A program made the position numbers and the translations under genes. A model generated the notes under the pieces. The model did not search any database, was not told the DNA's origin, and saw nothing but the letters and a program-made list of their open reading frames with translations. From Erodium maritimum (Eukaryota; Streptophyta; Magnoliopsida; Geraniales; Geraniaceae): a DNA stretch of 64,000 bases. Positions within the stretch are counted from its first letter, which is position 1. Each line of letters starts with the position of its first letter. This document shows, piece after piece, positions 1 to 11,800 of this stretch. Location of the stretch: assembly GCA_963921825.1 (NCBI GenBank), contig OY997594.1, forward strand, positions 3,229,001-3,293,000, in the 5' to 3' direction.

Positions 1-15
1 TTTGTAAGGTATTTA

Positions 16-311
16 GAGCATCCACAACCATCTCGCCGGCAGCTGACGAGATGGAGCTGGCGGGGAGAATAAAAAACTATTTTTTTTGTCTTATAGCTAG
101 CTCTCCCAGCCAGCGAGCTACAATGGTAAAGTCTTTTTGTTAGCTTTAGTAACCCATTTTATTCACATTTTTGCTCCCCGCCAGCAATAAGTGTCGACCT
201 TAAGCTCCCAGCCAGCACTCCCCGCCAACGAGCTCCCCGCCTGCTCCCAGCCAGCTCCTCGCTGGCGTTTTCTCCCCGCCAACGCTTTACCGCCCATGGT
301 TGTGGATGCTC
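16..311. mobile_element. Tourist-like MITE
   Basis: The ends are inverted repeats: GAGCATCCACAACCAT at the left and its complement ATGGTTGTGGATGCTC at the right. Both ends are flanked by TTA (13-15 and 312-314), the 3-bp target duplication typical of PIF/Harbinger Tourist elements. The interior is built from short alternating blocks of CTCCCCGCCAGC and CTCCCAGCCAGC. No coding capacity. Confidence 0.75.
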
Positions 312-916
312 TTAGGTTCAAGGTATTTTTACTGTAATCATCAAAGAGGATGACAAAAAATGAATATTTTAAGGTACTTTTTTTATAATTTTCCCAAGTT
401 CATTATAAAAGGATGACTTTGCCTATGAAAAAAAACAAATTTGCCTTTCGGATTTTGGGGGTGAAATAGACATTTTGAAAACAATTTAACACAAGATGAA
501 ACAACATTCAAGTACTGCAACAATATGAAAATAATGGTATCAACCACCAAAAGCCTATAGTACAAGGCACTTTTTTGTCATTACCACTAATAATGTAGAA
601 AGCCTATGGCCTATGTGGACATTCTCGCAAGTAACAACTTGGACCATAAGAGTAAATGAACATTTTCACTTCCACACTATTATTGGATCTACAGCTAAAA
701 CAGAGGATGGAATTAAAAGGGATTGAAATGATAAGTTGGCTAACTACAACTTGCAAGCTTTTGGCAGTCGACGCTGCTTCACAAATAATGTCTCACTTGA
801 GTGCAAAATTAAATCTTCGATCTTTCATGACAAGGAAAAATAACGACCCCAAATGCATGCAACAATGAGTTCCAGATAAAAAGCAGCACCAATACAATCC
901 TTTCATATTTTTTTAT
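312..916. other. TOM40 3' flank, no gene seen
   Basis: AT-rich sequence following the TOM40 stop codon (TOM40 is on the minus strand), so it should hold that gene's 3' untranslated region and polyadenylation site. Short ORFs here look like chance. I see nothing else. Confidence 0.5.
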
Positions 917-3900
917 CTATTCTCCTACTGTCAGCCCAAAACCGAATTTGCTATCTTTCTTCTGGTGATCAATCTGCATAACAAGAATTCAATAGAAAGT
1001 TAATTTTTGAGGCAATAGAGTTCCTGTCAAGGAAAAGTTCTAAGGTTTGCAAATTACGAAAGTACTAGAAAAGGTATGGCCCGCGTTCAAAGTTTGTACC
1101 TCAGCAGAGAGTATGAAGTTAAGACCCATGTTTAGTCGCTCTTCCAAAAACGCAGAGGTAACGCCATTGGAGTCAATCTTCCCTCTAAGGCGACACTGTA
1201 AAACCGAAATTACAAGTCTTATCACACTTCCAATACAGCTGCAAGAGAGACTCCAATTGCATGCTAAAAGTAAAAACTAACAAGGCAATACTTAATGGCA
1301 CATAATTTAGAGATTTTCTTTAAGAGCTGACAGGCTTGTGATGGCAATAAAAGTAGCGAAAAATCTCCGTTCTACTGCCAACTTCATTTTTGGTCATGGT
1401 TCATTACATGTGAGGGCATAAGCATTAACCCACAATATAATTAAAAAGAGAAATGCTGAATTCAACAGTGTCTTTTTCCAGTATTCCATGAGAAACAGGA
1501 TGGTCTTATTTAGCCACTTCTTAAAATTTGTTCATGAGGTATTACAATATATGACACAGCGTTAATCCACTATACATAACTCATAAGTGCCGGATCACTG
1601 AATGGTTAGGTTCAATAAGATTGGAATCAATAATATTGCAGAAATTTGATGATCACCAGCATTGCAGTGCTTCATCAACAATACGATGCCGTTTAATTTT
1701 ACCATGACCATTTTAAACCGTAGTGCGTAATCACATTCAGTTAGTGGGTGTACATTTTTGAGATTATGCTAGTCAAGTTTCAGTTAAACAGACAGACAAG
1801 GGAAGGGGGGAAAAGCAGGACGAGCCAAATAGGGTGTGACTTGATGCATAAAAAACATTTGTTGCAATATAAAAAGAGAATCATGTTTTCGAGCATCCCT
1901 AATACTAGTAAAAAGACTTACAATAATATATAAAATAAGTATCCATAACAGGGAAACATATTATAGATATTATGAGTTCAAAGAAGATACCTGTCGGAGA
2001 ATGTAATCATAACCAAAACTGGCTGTCGTATCCCCAGACATGTAGTTGTACATGAAGTCAGATGCAAGAGAAACCTACATATAAAAACAGCAGTTATAAG
2101 AACCACATTCACATAGAACAAACCAACAGAAAATTTCAAGATTCAGACTTTCTTACCTTCTCTGACACCTTCTGAACATAGCTCAAAGCAACCAATCCTG
2201 TACTAGCAACTTGTCCAGTAGCAACCTGAAATGAGTAAAACATTCCAAAAATTTCAGAGAAAATGGGACGGGGAATATGAAACATTCAAAGATGAGATAA
2301 AAAGTGGCATTTGATTTTCATTAGAATACAAGACAGACATATAAGGAATAAGGTTCAAGCCTTAAACAATACAAGAATATATGTATCAATAGTTTTCTGA
2401 TAATCTATCTATCAATATGTGTGGGTACTTTCAAGCCTTCAATTTTTTTGCTGGTAGTTGCCAGATATTATCAGCTTAAACGTTTGAAATACAACAGTAC
2501 ATTAAGTGTCAGTAGACTATCTTCGGAAAAACTCAAAATATGAAAAGGATACTCAGAACAGACACAAATACAATTGCAATGACATAACCTAAGTAGTATA
2601 GGTTCAGTATTTTACTTCGCACTTATTTACAAAGTAATACTGGTAATCACATGGAAACATTACCCAACTATGAATAACTACAAAGAATAACAAATTATAA
2701 TAGATCACATGGCATATCATTAACGAATAAATAACAGATATTAAGCTGAAATACCATTTTATCGGTGTTGTACCGAGCAGCATAACCAATACCAGACTTC
2801 CGATGCTGACCAGCCCAAAATATTTCTCCTCCCAAAGACAAATTGGGAGTTATACTCTGAATAATAAAGAAAAACTTGAGGTAAGAGTCAACCGTTAAAG
2901 AACACTCATATTTCCTAATTCCAGATCATCAAGGCATGCACATGCAAGACCAAGGAAGATCTCAAATTATCATATCTCATAAAGGTGGGAATACATTCAC
3001 AGTCTTCATCCATAAATTAACATTATACCTGGATGTAATTTGCGCCAAATAAAGCACCATTCCCCAGTTGAAGTTGGGCCTTGAAATCACTACCCTGTGT
3101 AGAACTAAATATGTCAGACTAAAGAAATGAAACACAAAAGCAAGAGAATGAATCATGTTAACTTACACAGCAGTTCTGTTATTATCTTAACCATTTGATG
3201 CTATTAGTAGAACTTCATTGCACAAAAAATGTCAGCAAATACCCCTACTCAATAAAACCTTGCACTTTAGTGGAACAGTAACATCTAGGAGAAAAGACTT
3301 CTATCCTTCCTTATGATAAGTTTTTTACAGCAAGTAAAGCACTTGACCTCTCCACAATCCATTTCATAGAAATGAGAGACAGATAGATGATAAGAACATG
3401 ACGAGCTTTTGAAAATTTAACTACCTTTCCTATAGATCCAAGTTACATCTATAAGACGTATCACTGTAGTAATGGCAGATTGGTAGCTATATTTAAGCTC
3501 AACCCTATGGACGGTGATTATGTCATGCACCCCGATGGAAATCCTTTTCTTGTGTATATAACTAGAGTGATATAGAAATAAACATAATAACCCTTCAGAA
3601 TAATTGATAGTAGGCAATGACCAAATGTAGTCAGAATATTACATAGCCCAGCACATATACATCCATGACCAATTCTACTCACAAGCATAACACATCCTTC
3701 TTGGTAAGAAAGAAAAAAGTGAAAAGTATTATAATCAAATCAAAAGGTTAAGCAGCTGACCTTGTAATCAAAATTGAACATGCCATGGGACATATGTGGT
3801 TCGTGCGTGAGCTGTAAGAGCACAGAGAAATGGATCAGAAGTTAACCGAAATACAAGCGAAAAAAAGATTACAGTCAACAAATGAATAAAACAAAGCAAT

Positions 3901-4623
3901 CACCTGGGCGTTAGCCTTGAAGGTAAGATTATCAGTCAAATCATACTTCACTCTAGCATTTACTCTCCCATCAGCCATCACCCTCCCAAAAAGCATCAAC
4001 TTCAAAATACCAATCACCAATTAATAACCTGCATTCCCCTATAAAACTAAGCAGATTTCTACTAATGGGTCAGTTCTACCTGTGGGTTATCAATAAAATT
4101 GGCCCCAAACTCGTAATGTGAAGTGGAAATCTTAATGGTCTCTGGGGATTGTGAAGGAACTTCTTGCGGTCCCATTAACACACTGATCATGCAATCAGAA
4201 ACCAAGTAAGCAACTATTATCACCAATCTCAACAATTATAGATAACAGCACAATCGAAACATAATGTAAATCAATCAATTGAAACCACGAAATCGATCAA
4301 CCTGTGGCTGAGAGAGAATTTCTGATTCAGGCCTTTGGTGAAATCAAATCGAAACCCCTCGAAGACTTCGGGCTTGAGAGACACTGCAAAATTGACCACG
4401 AACATGATTTCCAACAGAAACCCAGAAGAATCGACAGTACGTAGAGTCGAATACAAGTGAAAAGGAGAGAGAGATCGGAATCGAGGAACTAACTGAGAGC
4501 TTCGCGATGGATCTCTTCGTAGGAGATAGGGCAAGGCAGGTTTCGGTAATCGACCGGCTCTACTTTCTCTGGCTTCGGCACCATGTTCGGCGGAGGAGGC
4601 GGTGGAGGGACCAATCCGGCCAT
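917..4623 (-). CDS. TOM40: mitochondrial import receptor subunit TOM40
   Basis: Beta-barrel pore of the TOM complex in the outer mitochondrial membrane, through which nuclear-encoded precursors enter. Eleven coding exons: 4494-4623, 4302-4383, 4080-4182, 3904-3999, 3761-3811, 3029-3094, 2755-2856, 2157-2225, 1991-2074, 1100-1195, 917-973. All junctions are GT-AG, phases close, and the product is 311 aa, close to the plant family length of about 309. A proline-rich N-terminus is followed by the conserved [15 protein letters not shown] region, then Porin_3 strands with [36 protein letters not shown] and RGKIDSNGV. It ends FGFGLTVGE. The start is the first ATG in frame with the conserved N-terminus. 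The introns carry none of the MITE families common elsewhere in the window. The gene diverges from BMS1. Identification is secure. Confidence 0.96.
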
Positions 4624-5811
4624 TGTGCTGCTTCGTCTTCGCAGGTTCAGGCGACGAACAGAGCTTCACGGAGAGAGATTGACTCTCAAATCTCAATCTG
4701 AGAGATAGAGTTAAAGGCCGATCGAAGCTGCTACTGTAAAACCCATGGTAGTTTCTAAAACCCTAAGATCGGTGGTTGAGGTTGGGCAACAAGTTTGGGC
4801 TTTATTCGTTGGGCCTGGGGCCCATACAAGGTGAAGCTCAATACAAGTTCCATCGTTTTAGCCCGGCCCAATTAGTACTGACATCTCCGTCTACGTAAAT
4901 GCATATTTGGATTTTTGTGATCCACGATCTGTCCATGAAAAATGAACGTTTGACAGATTTTATCCATAAAATATACGGGTGGATCTGATACAGTCCACAT
5001 GACCCGTAAAATGTATATCAATACTTAAAAATGAAAAATTAGTTTTTGAAAAAACCCGTATCATTTATTGACTTAAGTAAATTTAGGACACTTGGTTATA
5101 TTACAAAAAAGATTACACCCGGTTCTGCTACACAAATATTGATTCACATACATAGTTTGGTTGGATGGTAATAGCCTTTATAATATGGTTGATTGTCTAT
5201 CAAAACCAATCATATCCGCGGACCAGAGTTCTTGATCCGTGGATTATGGATTGAGTCATGGATTAAAAAAATTCTAATACGATAAGTTATAGGGCAGACA
5301 ATGGACCTTTTTGAAACCCGTTTAGAATTGGTCCATTCGGTACCTTAAGTAAGCCTCAAATTATATATAGAGAAAGAATAAGGTGAACTATTTATGTGAA
5401 GGCCCATATAAACTGAAGCCCAATACCAGCCCGATCATTTCAGCCCGGCCCAATGAGTAATAGCTCAGCCCTCTCAAGTCTCAACCGTCTTCTACAACAA
5501 ACAAAACGACTCTGATAAACCCTAAACCATAGCCAAGCCTCTAAACAGACGACGAACACGGAAGCGACGCAGTTGAGCAAATTTTCGCCGCCGGCGTCGA
5601 CGAGGTAAGCTCCATCTCCGCTGTGAAGGAACGTATTCGTACACTTATGTATTGGTTAAAATAGTTAGTACTGATTTTAGTGCATCGGAGCCTTTTCACT
5701 AGTAATTGAAGTTGAAAATTTTGAACATTTGTGGTTTCTGATTATCGATTTGTTCAATTTCAGGACTGTTGCGAAGTAAAAGTGCCCCTTTTGAGCCCAA
5801 ATTGAGCTATA
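4624..5811. promoter_or_regulatory. divergent TOM40/BMS1 intergenic promoter region
   Basis: This 1.2-kb spacer separates the two start codons. On the TOM40 side is a telo-box (AAACCCTAA, 4758-4766) and a cluster of site II motifs (TGGGCT 4796-4801, TGGGCC 4810-4815, GGCCCA 4819-4824 and 4865-4870). On the BMS1 side are GGCCCA (5401-5406), AGCCCA (5417-5422), GGCCCA (5447-5452) and a telo-box (5517-5525). This pairing is known from plant genes for ribosome biogenesis and mitochondrial proteins, which fits both neighbours. The middle (about 4900-5380) is AT-rich and holds no gene. Confidence 0.6.
5605..5763 (+). other. BMS1 5' UTR intron (predicted)
   Basis: A strong donor (GAG|GTAAGC) and an acceptor (TTTCAG|GA) bracket 159 bases upstream of the BMS1 ATG at 5812. 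Leader introns of this kind are common in plant housekeeping genes. Predicted from splice signals only. Confidence 0.55.
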
Positions 5812-8800
5812 ATGGCTGATTCTGGTAACCAGGATCGGTCCCATAAAGCTCACAGGACTAGCAAGTCCGGTGCGTCTGCGAAGAAGAAAGGGAAACCCGG
5901 TAAGAAGCCGGAGGATAGTGATAATTCAGAGGCCCGGAAGCAGAACCCAAAGGTTTGTTTTTTTTCATTTGTTTTATGGTTTGGTTTGCTCTTATTGTGC
6001 TTTGTTATCGGACATTTTCAATATCTCAGTTTTAATCCTTAATTTATCGTATTAGGCGTTTGCATTTAATTCTAATACAAAAGCAAAGCGCCTGCAATCT
6101 CGAGCTGTTGAGAAGGAACAACGTAAGCTTCGTGTCCCAACTATTGACAGGACCTATGGTGAACAAGCCCCGTATGTTATTGTGGTGCACGGACCACCCC
6201 AGGTATTTCAGAGACTGGGTTGTATATAAAACCAGCTTGTTTGTAGTTGCTGTTAATGGGTCGGTGCCTTAAATGTTTTGGTTTCTGCCCTGTTGGTTAT
6301 AGGTTGGGAAGTCTCTGCTGATCAAGTCACTCATAAAGCATTACACAAGGCAGAATTTACCAGAAGTTCGAGGCCCTATTACCATTGTATCAGGTTTGTA
6401 AATATTCAATTTTCTTAATTGATCAAGTATGCAATCATTACTAGTCAGCAGGATCTCTCTAAACTTACCCCAGTGATTCTCTCCATTGGATACTTTATGT
6501 ACTAATTAGGCTTTAAAACTTAAGATGCTTTGGTTCTTAAGAAACTTTTTAGGTGTTCAAGGGCTATAGGTTACTTTGTAAATTCAGAAAATTTTCAGAT
6601 ATAGTTTTCCATCGATATAAGCATCAAGGGTATAGGGATCTATGTATGCATATGTCTTGCAATGGTTTTATGAAATCTTTTAATCAAAAAATTGTTAAAA
6701 TACCTTTGAAGTTACTCTCTTTATTTTATAAGTGGTTGATTGAATGTGATAGGTAAGCAAAGGAGGCTACAGTTTGTAGAGTGCCCTAATGATATCAACG
6801 GCATGATCGATGCTGCAAAGTTTGCTGATTTGGCATTGCTTCTCATAGATGGAAGTTATGGTTTTGAAATGGTAAGATATAATCGTAAATCTGTAGCAAT
6901 ATTTTCACTTATGAAAGTTTGGAAGGAATAACTTGATCTGTGTTCGTAGGTAGCTAGCTATGAATTTTAACTTAATATTGATGTAATCGTTCTGTATGCT
7001 ACTATTTTTCCATTACACCTGTTTGTTTCTGACGCTTTATCTAACTTTGTTGCACTTGGTGGTTCCTTTTCCCTTTCTCCCTAAAGGGTTTTTAGCCATT
7101 ATAGTATGCATTCTGATTTTCGTAATGCATGTTTGTGCTTTGGCAGGAAACCTTTGAGTTTCTTAATATATTACAAGTTCATGGGTTCCCAAAAGTTATG
7201 GGTGTTCTTACCCATCTTGATAAGTTCAATGATGTAAAGAAATTGAAGAAAACAAAGCAGCGTCTCAAGCATCGGTTTTGGACTGAAATATATGATGGAG
7301 CAAAACTCTTCTATTTATCGGGCCTTATACATGGAAAGTAAGCACACAAATTAATAGACTGCACTTTCAGAAATGAGATATATAGATACTTGTGTATCTT
7401 TACTTAAATGCTCTTATCTTATTTGCCAATATTTATAATTAACAGGTACACTAAGCGGGAAATTCACAACCTTGCACGGTTTATTTCTGTTATGAAGTTT
7501 AATCCATTGTCATGGAGAGCTGCTCATCCTTACGTTCTAGTAGACCGTTTTGAAGACATAACTCCTCCTGAAAGACTGCGCTTGGATAGTAAATGCGATA
7601 GAAATGTCACACTTTATGGTTATTTGCGGGGTTGCAATATGAAAAAAGAAACTAAGGTATGTGTTGTTGTTCATTGCTTGACTTGCTTTCTAGATTTTGA
7701 TAACAAACTAGGGAGTGATATTTTTATTTTTATCTATTCAGATTCAGTACATTATTGCCCTTCAAGAGTGTAGTTTACTTGTTGCACAAAGTTTCTTCAC
7801 TTTTTATTCTATGTATTCTCTGCATACTCACCTGATTCTATGCTGTATATTCTAGAGAAGTGAGAAAAAAATACTGAGTATTGCATTTAGGGAAGTTTAT
7901 TACATATTCAAATTCATGATTGATTAATGGGAAGAGAAATAGCAGTGCTGTTGGTTCCTACTTGTAAAATATGGTCTGGCATATACAACTATCTTGCCTT
8001 TCCTCATACCCCAAAAAGCTAGTTTTGAATTCTGATATTATTACCTTATGCATTGAAGCTGGCTCTTGGCCATGAGAATATTAAAAGGATTCACTTTTGT
8101 TTTTTGTGTGGTGATATTATTATTTTCTCTAAATATACCCTTGGTAGTTTTTAGCATTTTGCTCTTGCCCATACAGTTGTGATCTAACACTGTTTGTAAA
8201 TCAGGTACATATTGCTGGTGTTGGTGATTACAGTGTGGCCAGTGTTACAGGTTTACCTGATCCATGTCCTTTACCTTCAGCTGCCAAAAAGAAGGGACTA
8301 CGTGATAAAGAGAAACTCTTTTATGCCCCCATGTCTGGTATTGGGGATCTCGTGTATGACAAGGATGCTGTCTACATACACATAAATGAGCATTTAGTTC
8401 AATTTTCTAAACCTGATGGCGAACATGAAGGAGCGGCACGCAAAGGTTCTTTTCAGTTAGTTTCTTTGCAGATTCTTTTTGTTGCCTGTTCAGTAAAAAA
8501 AGTTCCTAACCTATCTACTTTTTATTGGAGTGGAAATACTCAAGTTTTAACAATGCCAACTAATTGTCCAGTAGGTAATTTTCCTTCCCTCTCCTTTCTC
8601 ATATTTTGGTTAAATAATATTTTTCTGTCTTTTCAGGGAAGGAAGACGTAGGCGAGGTTTTGGTGAAATCACTTAAGAATATGAAATATTCGATTGATGA
8701 GAAATTGAATAACAGTTTCATTAGGCTTTTCGGCCATGAACGTAATGCTCAAGGTGATGCAAGCAGAACTGATGAAGCTGCAGGATCGGGTGAAGGTAGT

Positions 8801-11800
8801 GGTGATGAGGATCTGAATGATTCAGAGTCTTCAGATGAGGGTGATGATGTTCAAGAGGATGAAACAATTTCAGGCAAGCAGCAACCTGAGGATGACAAAT
8901 TGAAAGAGCACGCTGAATTACATAATGGAAGGATGAGGCGAAAAGCTATCTTTTCAAATGAAATTAATGAGGATTTAGAGGTAAAGATTTGACAATAGGT
9001 CTTACAGTGCAGTTTGTTCATTCATAGTTATGTTTTAAAATGTACACGATTATACCCATACTGGTAATAGTTGCTACATTTAGATGTGAAATGTATTAGA
9101 ATATGCATTTTTTCTCAACTATTGAATTATGACAGGATTCCGATGGAGATGATGAGGATGATGCAGATAACCAGTCATCTGATGATTCAGACAGTGCAAG
9201 GGAAGATGAAGATGGTCAGAAAAGTGATGGTAGATTCTTCTCTCTCAAACAGAATCATTTCTTATCTCCTTTGTGACACTTATGCATCCTTGAATTATGA
9301 AGTTTTTTTTATAACAGTTCTGTTGCTAAAGTTGTCCTCCTTTTCTTCCTTTGCCCTTTTAAATTGAACGGTGTCGTAGATGATGAGATGGGAAATGTTT
9401 CAAAGTGGAAAGAGTCTTTGGTGGAGAGGACTATCTCAAAACGTAATGTCAATCTTATGCAACTTGTATATGGGAGCTCGGTACCTGCCTCAGTACCTAC
9501 TAATGCAGCGCAGGCTAGTAGTGACGATGAAGAGAGTGATGGCGATGATTTCTTTAAGCCAAAAGGCGAAGGGAAAAAGGTTTGTCCTAGTTGATAGTAT
9601 ACCGTGTTGTCATTGTTGCTTGATTTCTTGTTAACTGTGTAATATTTATCTTCCTGAATAACATAACTACCCTAATGTTCTGCTCACTGTGTTGCTTTAT
9701 TTAATTGTAGGAATCAGGAAAGGGGTCCGATTTTGAAAATGTCAATTCTGAGGACTGTTCAAAATTTTCAAATTTCTCAAGCATCAAAAACTGGAAAGAT
9801 GATGAACTCATTGAAAGTATTCGTGATCGCTTTGTCACTGGGGATTGGTCAAAAGCTGCTCGCAGAAATCTACTCTCCGATGCCAACACTGGTGAGACAA
9901 ATGGTGATGATGATGAAGTCTATGGCGACTTTGAAGATCTGGAAACTGGGGAGAAGCATGAAGGTCATCTTGCAGATGATACTGGCAATGATACTCTCCA
10001 CAAAGAAGATGCATCAGTAATTGAGGAGCGGAGGCTGAAGAAGCTTGCTTTGCGTGCGAAATTTGATGCTCGATATCCTTTATAATAACAATATTTTTTT
10101 TACTTCTTTTCTCAAAATAATGCTTGATTCCGTTTGGATGGGTTAGTTTAACTAGTCTTATATGGCATGTTTAATTTTATTTTGGATTTGATAACAGCAT
10201 GGTTTTAGTTCTGATCTTATCTTTCCAATGGAAGTAATATGAGATTCATTTATTTGTATTCTTAACGGTGATTTACGTATGAAGGACCTGAAACTCAGGA
10301 AGAGGACATTGATGAAGGACATGGGTTGAAGTCCCATAATAGTCAAGCTAATGAAATTGGATATGTTGACAAGGTAAACCTCCTCACAATTTTGTGATTT
10401 TTCCCTACAATATGATGTATATATTGTAATTCATGCTTTGAATCTTGCAGTTGAGGGAAGAGATAGAACTCCGGAAACAGATGAATATATTAGAGCTTAA
10501 TGATCTCGATGAAGCCACTCGGGTAGAAGTAGAAGGATTCCGGACAGGGACTTATGTGAGATTGGAGGTTCATGATGTTCCTTTTGAGATGGTTGAGCAT
10601 TTTGATCCACACCACCCTACTTTGGTTGGAGGAATCGGTCTTGGGGAAGAAAATGTTGGGTACATGCAGGTTAGATCACATCAAAACCGTATGCTTCTCG
10701 TTTTGCTGTATGTCAATGCTGATTTGTGCCATTTTTCTTTTGTGCATCAGTGGTTCCTAGCTTTTCTTCCCATAATTTCAACCTCGAAATTTGTTGTTTG
10801 GACTTTTTCATTGAATGCATTCATTAGTTGATCATGTATCTTGAGACTGAGGCAGACATATCATAAATGTTGATAGAAAGTTCCTCAAAGTTGTACTGCC
10901 AGAAAAGTTGAATACTTAAAAGGGATAATTGCAAAAAAGTACCCTCAGGTATTCATATCCCTTAATTTTCTCCCTCTTTGGACTCTACAAAGAGAGAAAT
11001 TTAAGGGATGTGAAAATTTAGATTTTTTGTATTTTAATGATTGTTTTTTAAAATTAATATTTCCCAGGGTAAAATCATCATTTTAAAACAAACTAAGACA
11101 GTGCAACAAGAAGACAAGTTCAGGTCTCTTATTTGCAATAATCAAAGAAGAGGGCTACAAATTTCCAAAATTGAATACCTCAGGGTACTTCTTTTGCAAT
11201 CACCCCATATTTAAATTCACAATTATGAAACTAAAATATAAGTTAAGTAGATGCATATTTAACTGAAACTAAATACATTACACTAGCGTATACATAATTA
11301 CTTGATAGCATTTCATTTTTCTTTCTTTACCACGAAGTGTTCCTTTTCTCATCCCACCTCATCTAAAATTTATCCACCTGTCATGTCCAGGCAAGATTAA
11401 AGCGGCACAGATGGCACAGGAAAGTACTAAAGACGAGGGACCCGATAATTGTTTCTGTTGGATGGAGGCGATACCAGACTACACCTGTTTATGCCATTGA
11501 AGATTGTAATGGAAGGCATCGCATGCTCAAGTACACCCCCGAACACATGCATTGCCTTGCCATGTTTTGGGGTCCTCTTGCTCCACCAAACACTGGAGTT
11601 GTCGCAGTCCAGAATTTATCGAATAGTCAGGTCATATACCCTTCACTCTTTCTTGAATGCTTCTTCAGACGGTTCACAATTATTTAATTCAAACAAACAG
11701 TGAATCAATGTAAGGATAATTGCAAAAAGTACCCTGAGATATTCTTTTTCTGCAATTTGTAGCCCTCTTCTTTCATAATTGCAAAAAGAACCCTGAACTT

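Noticed and set aside
4271..4696. A 141-codon minus-strand ORF covering TOM40 exons 1-2
   Set aside because: It is another frame over the TOM40 exons and intron; the conserved protein reads in the frame starting at 4623 and needs splicing.
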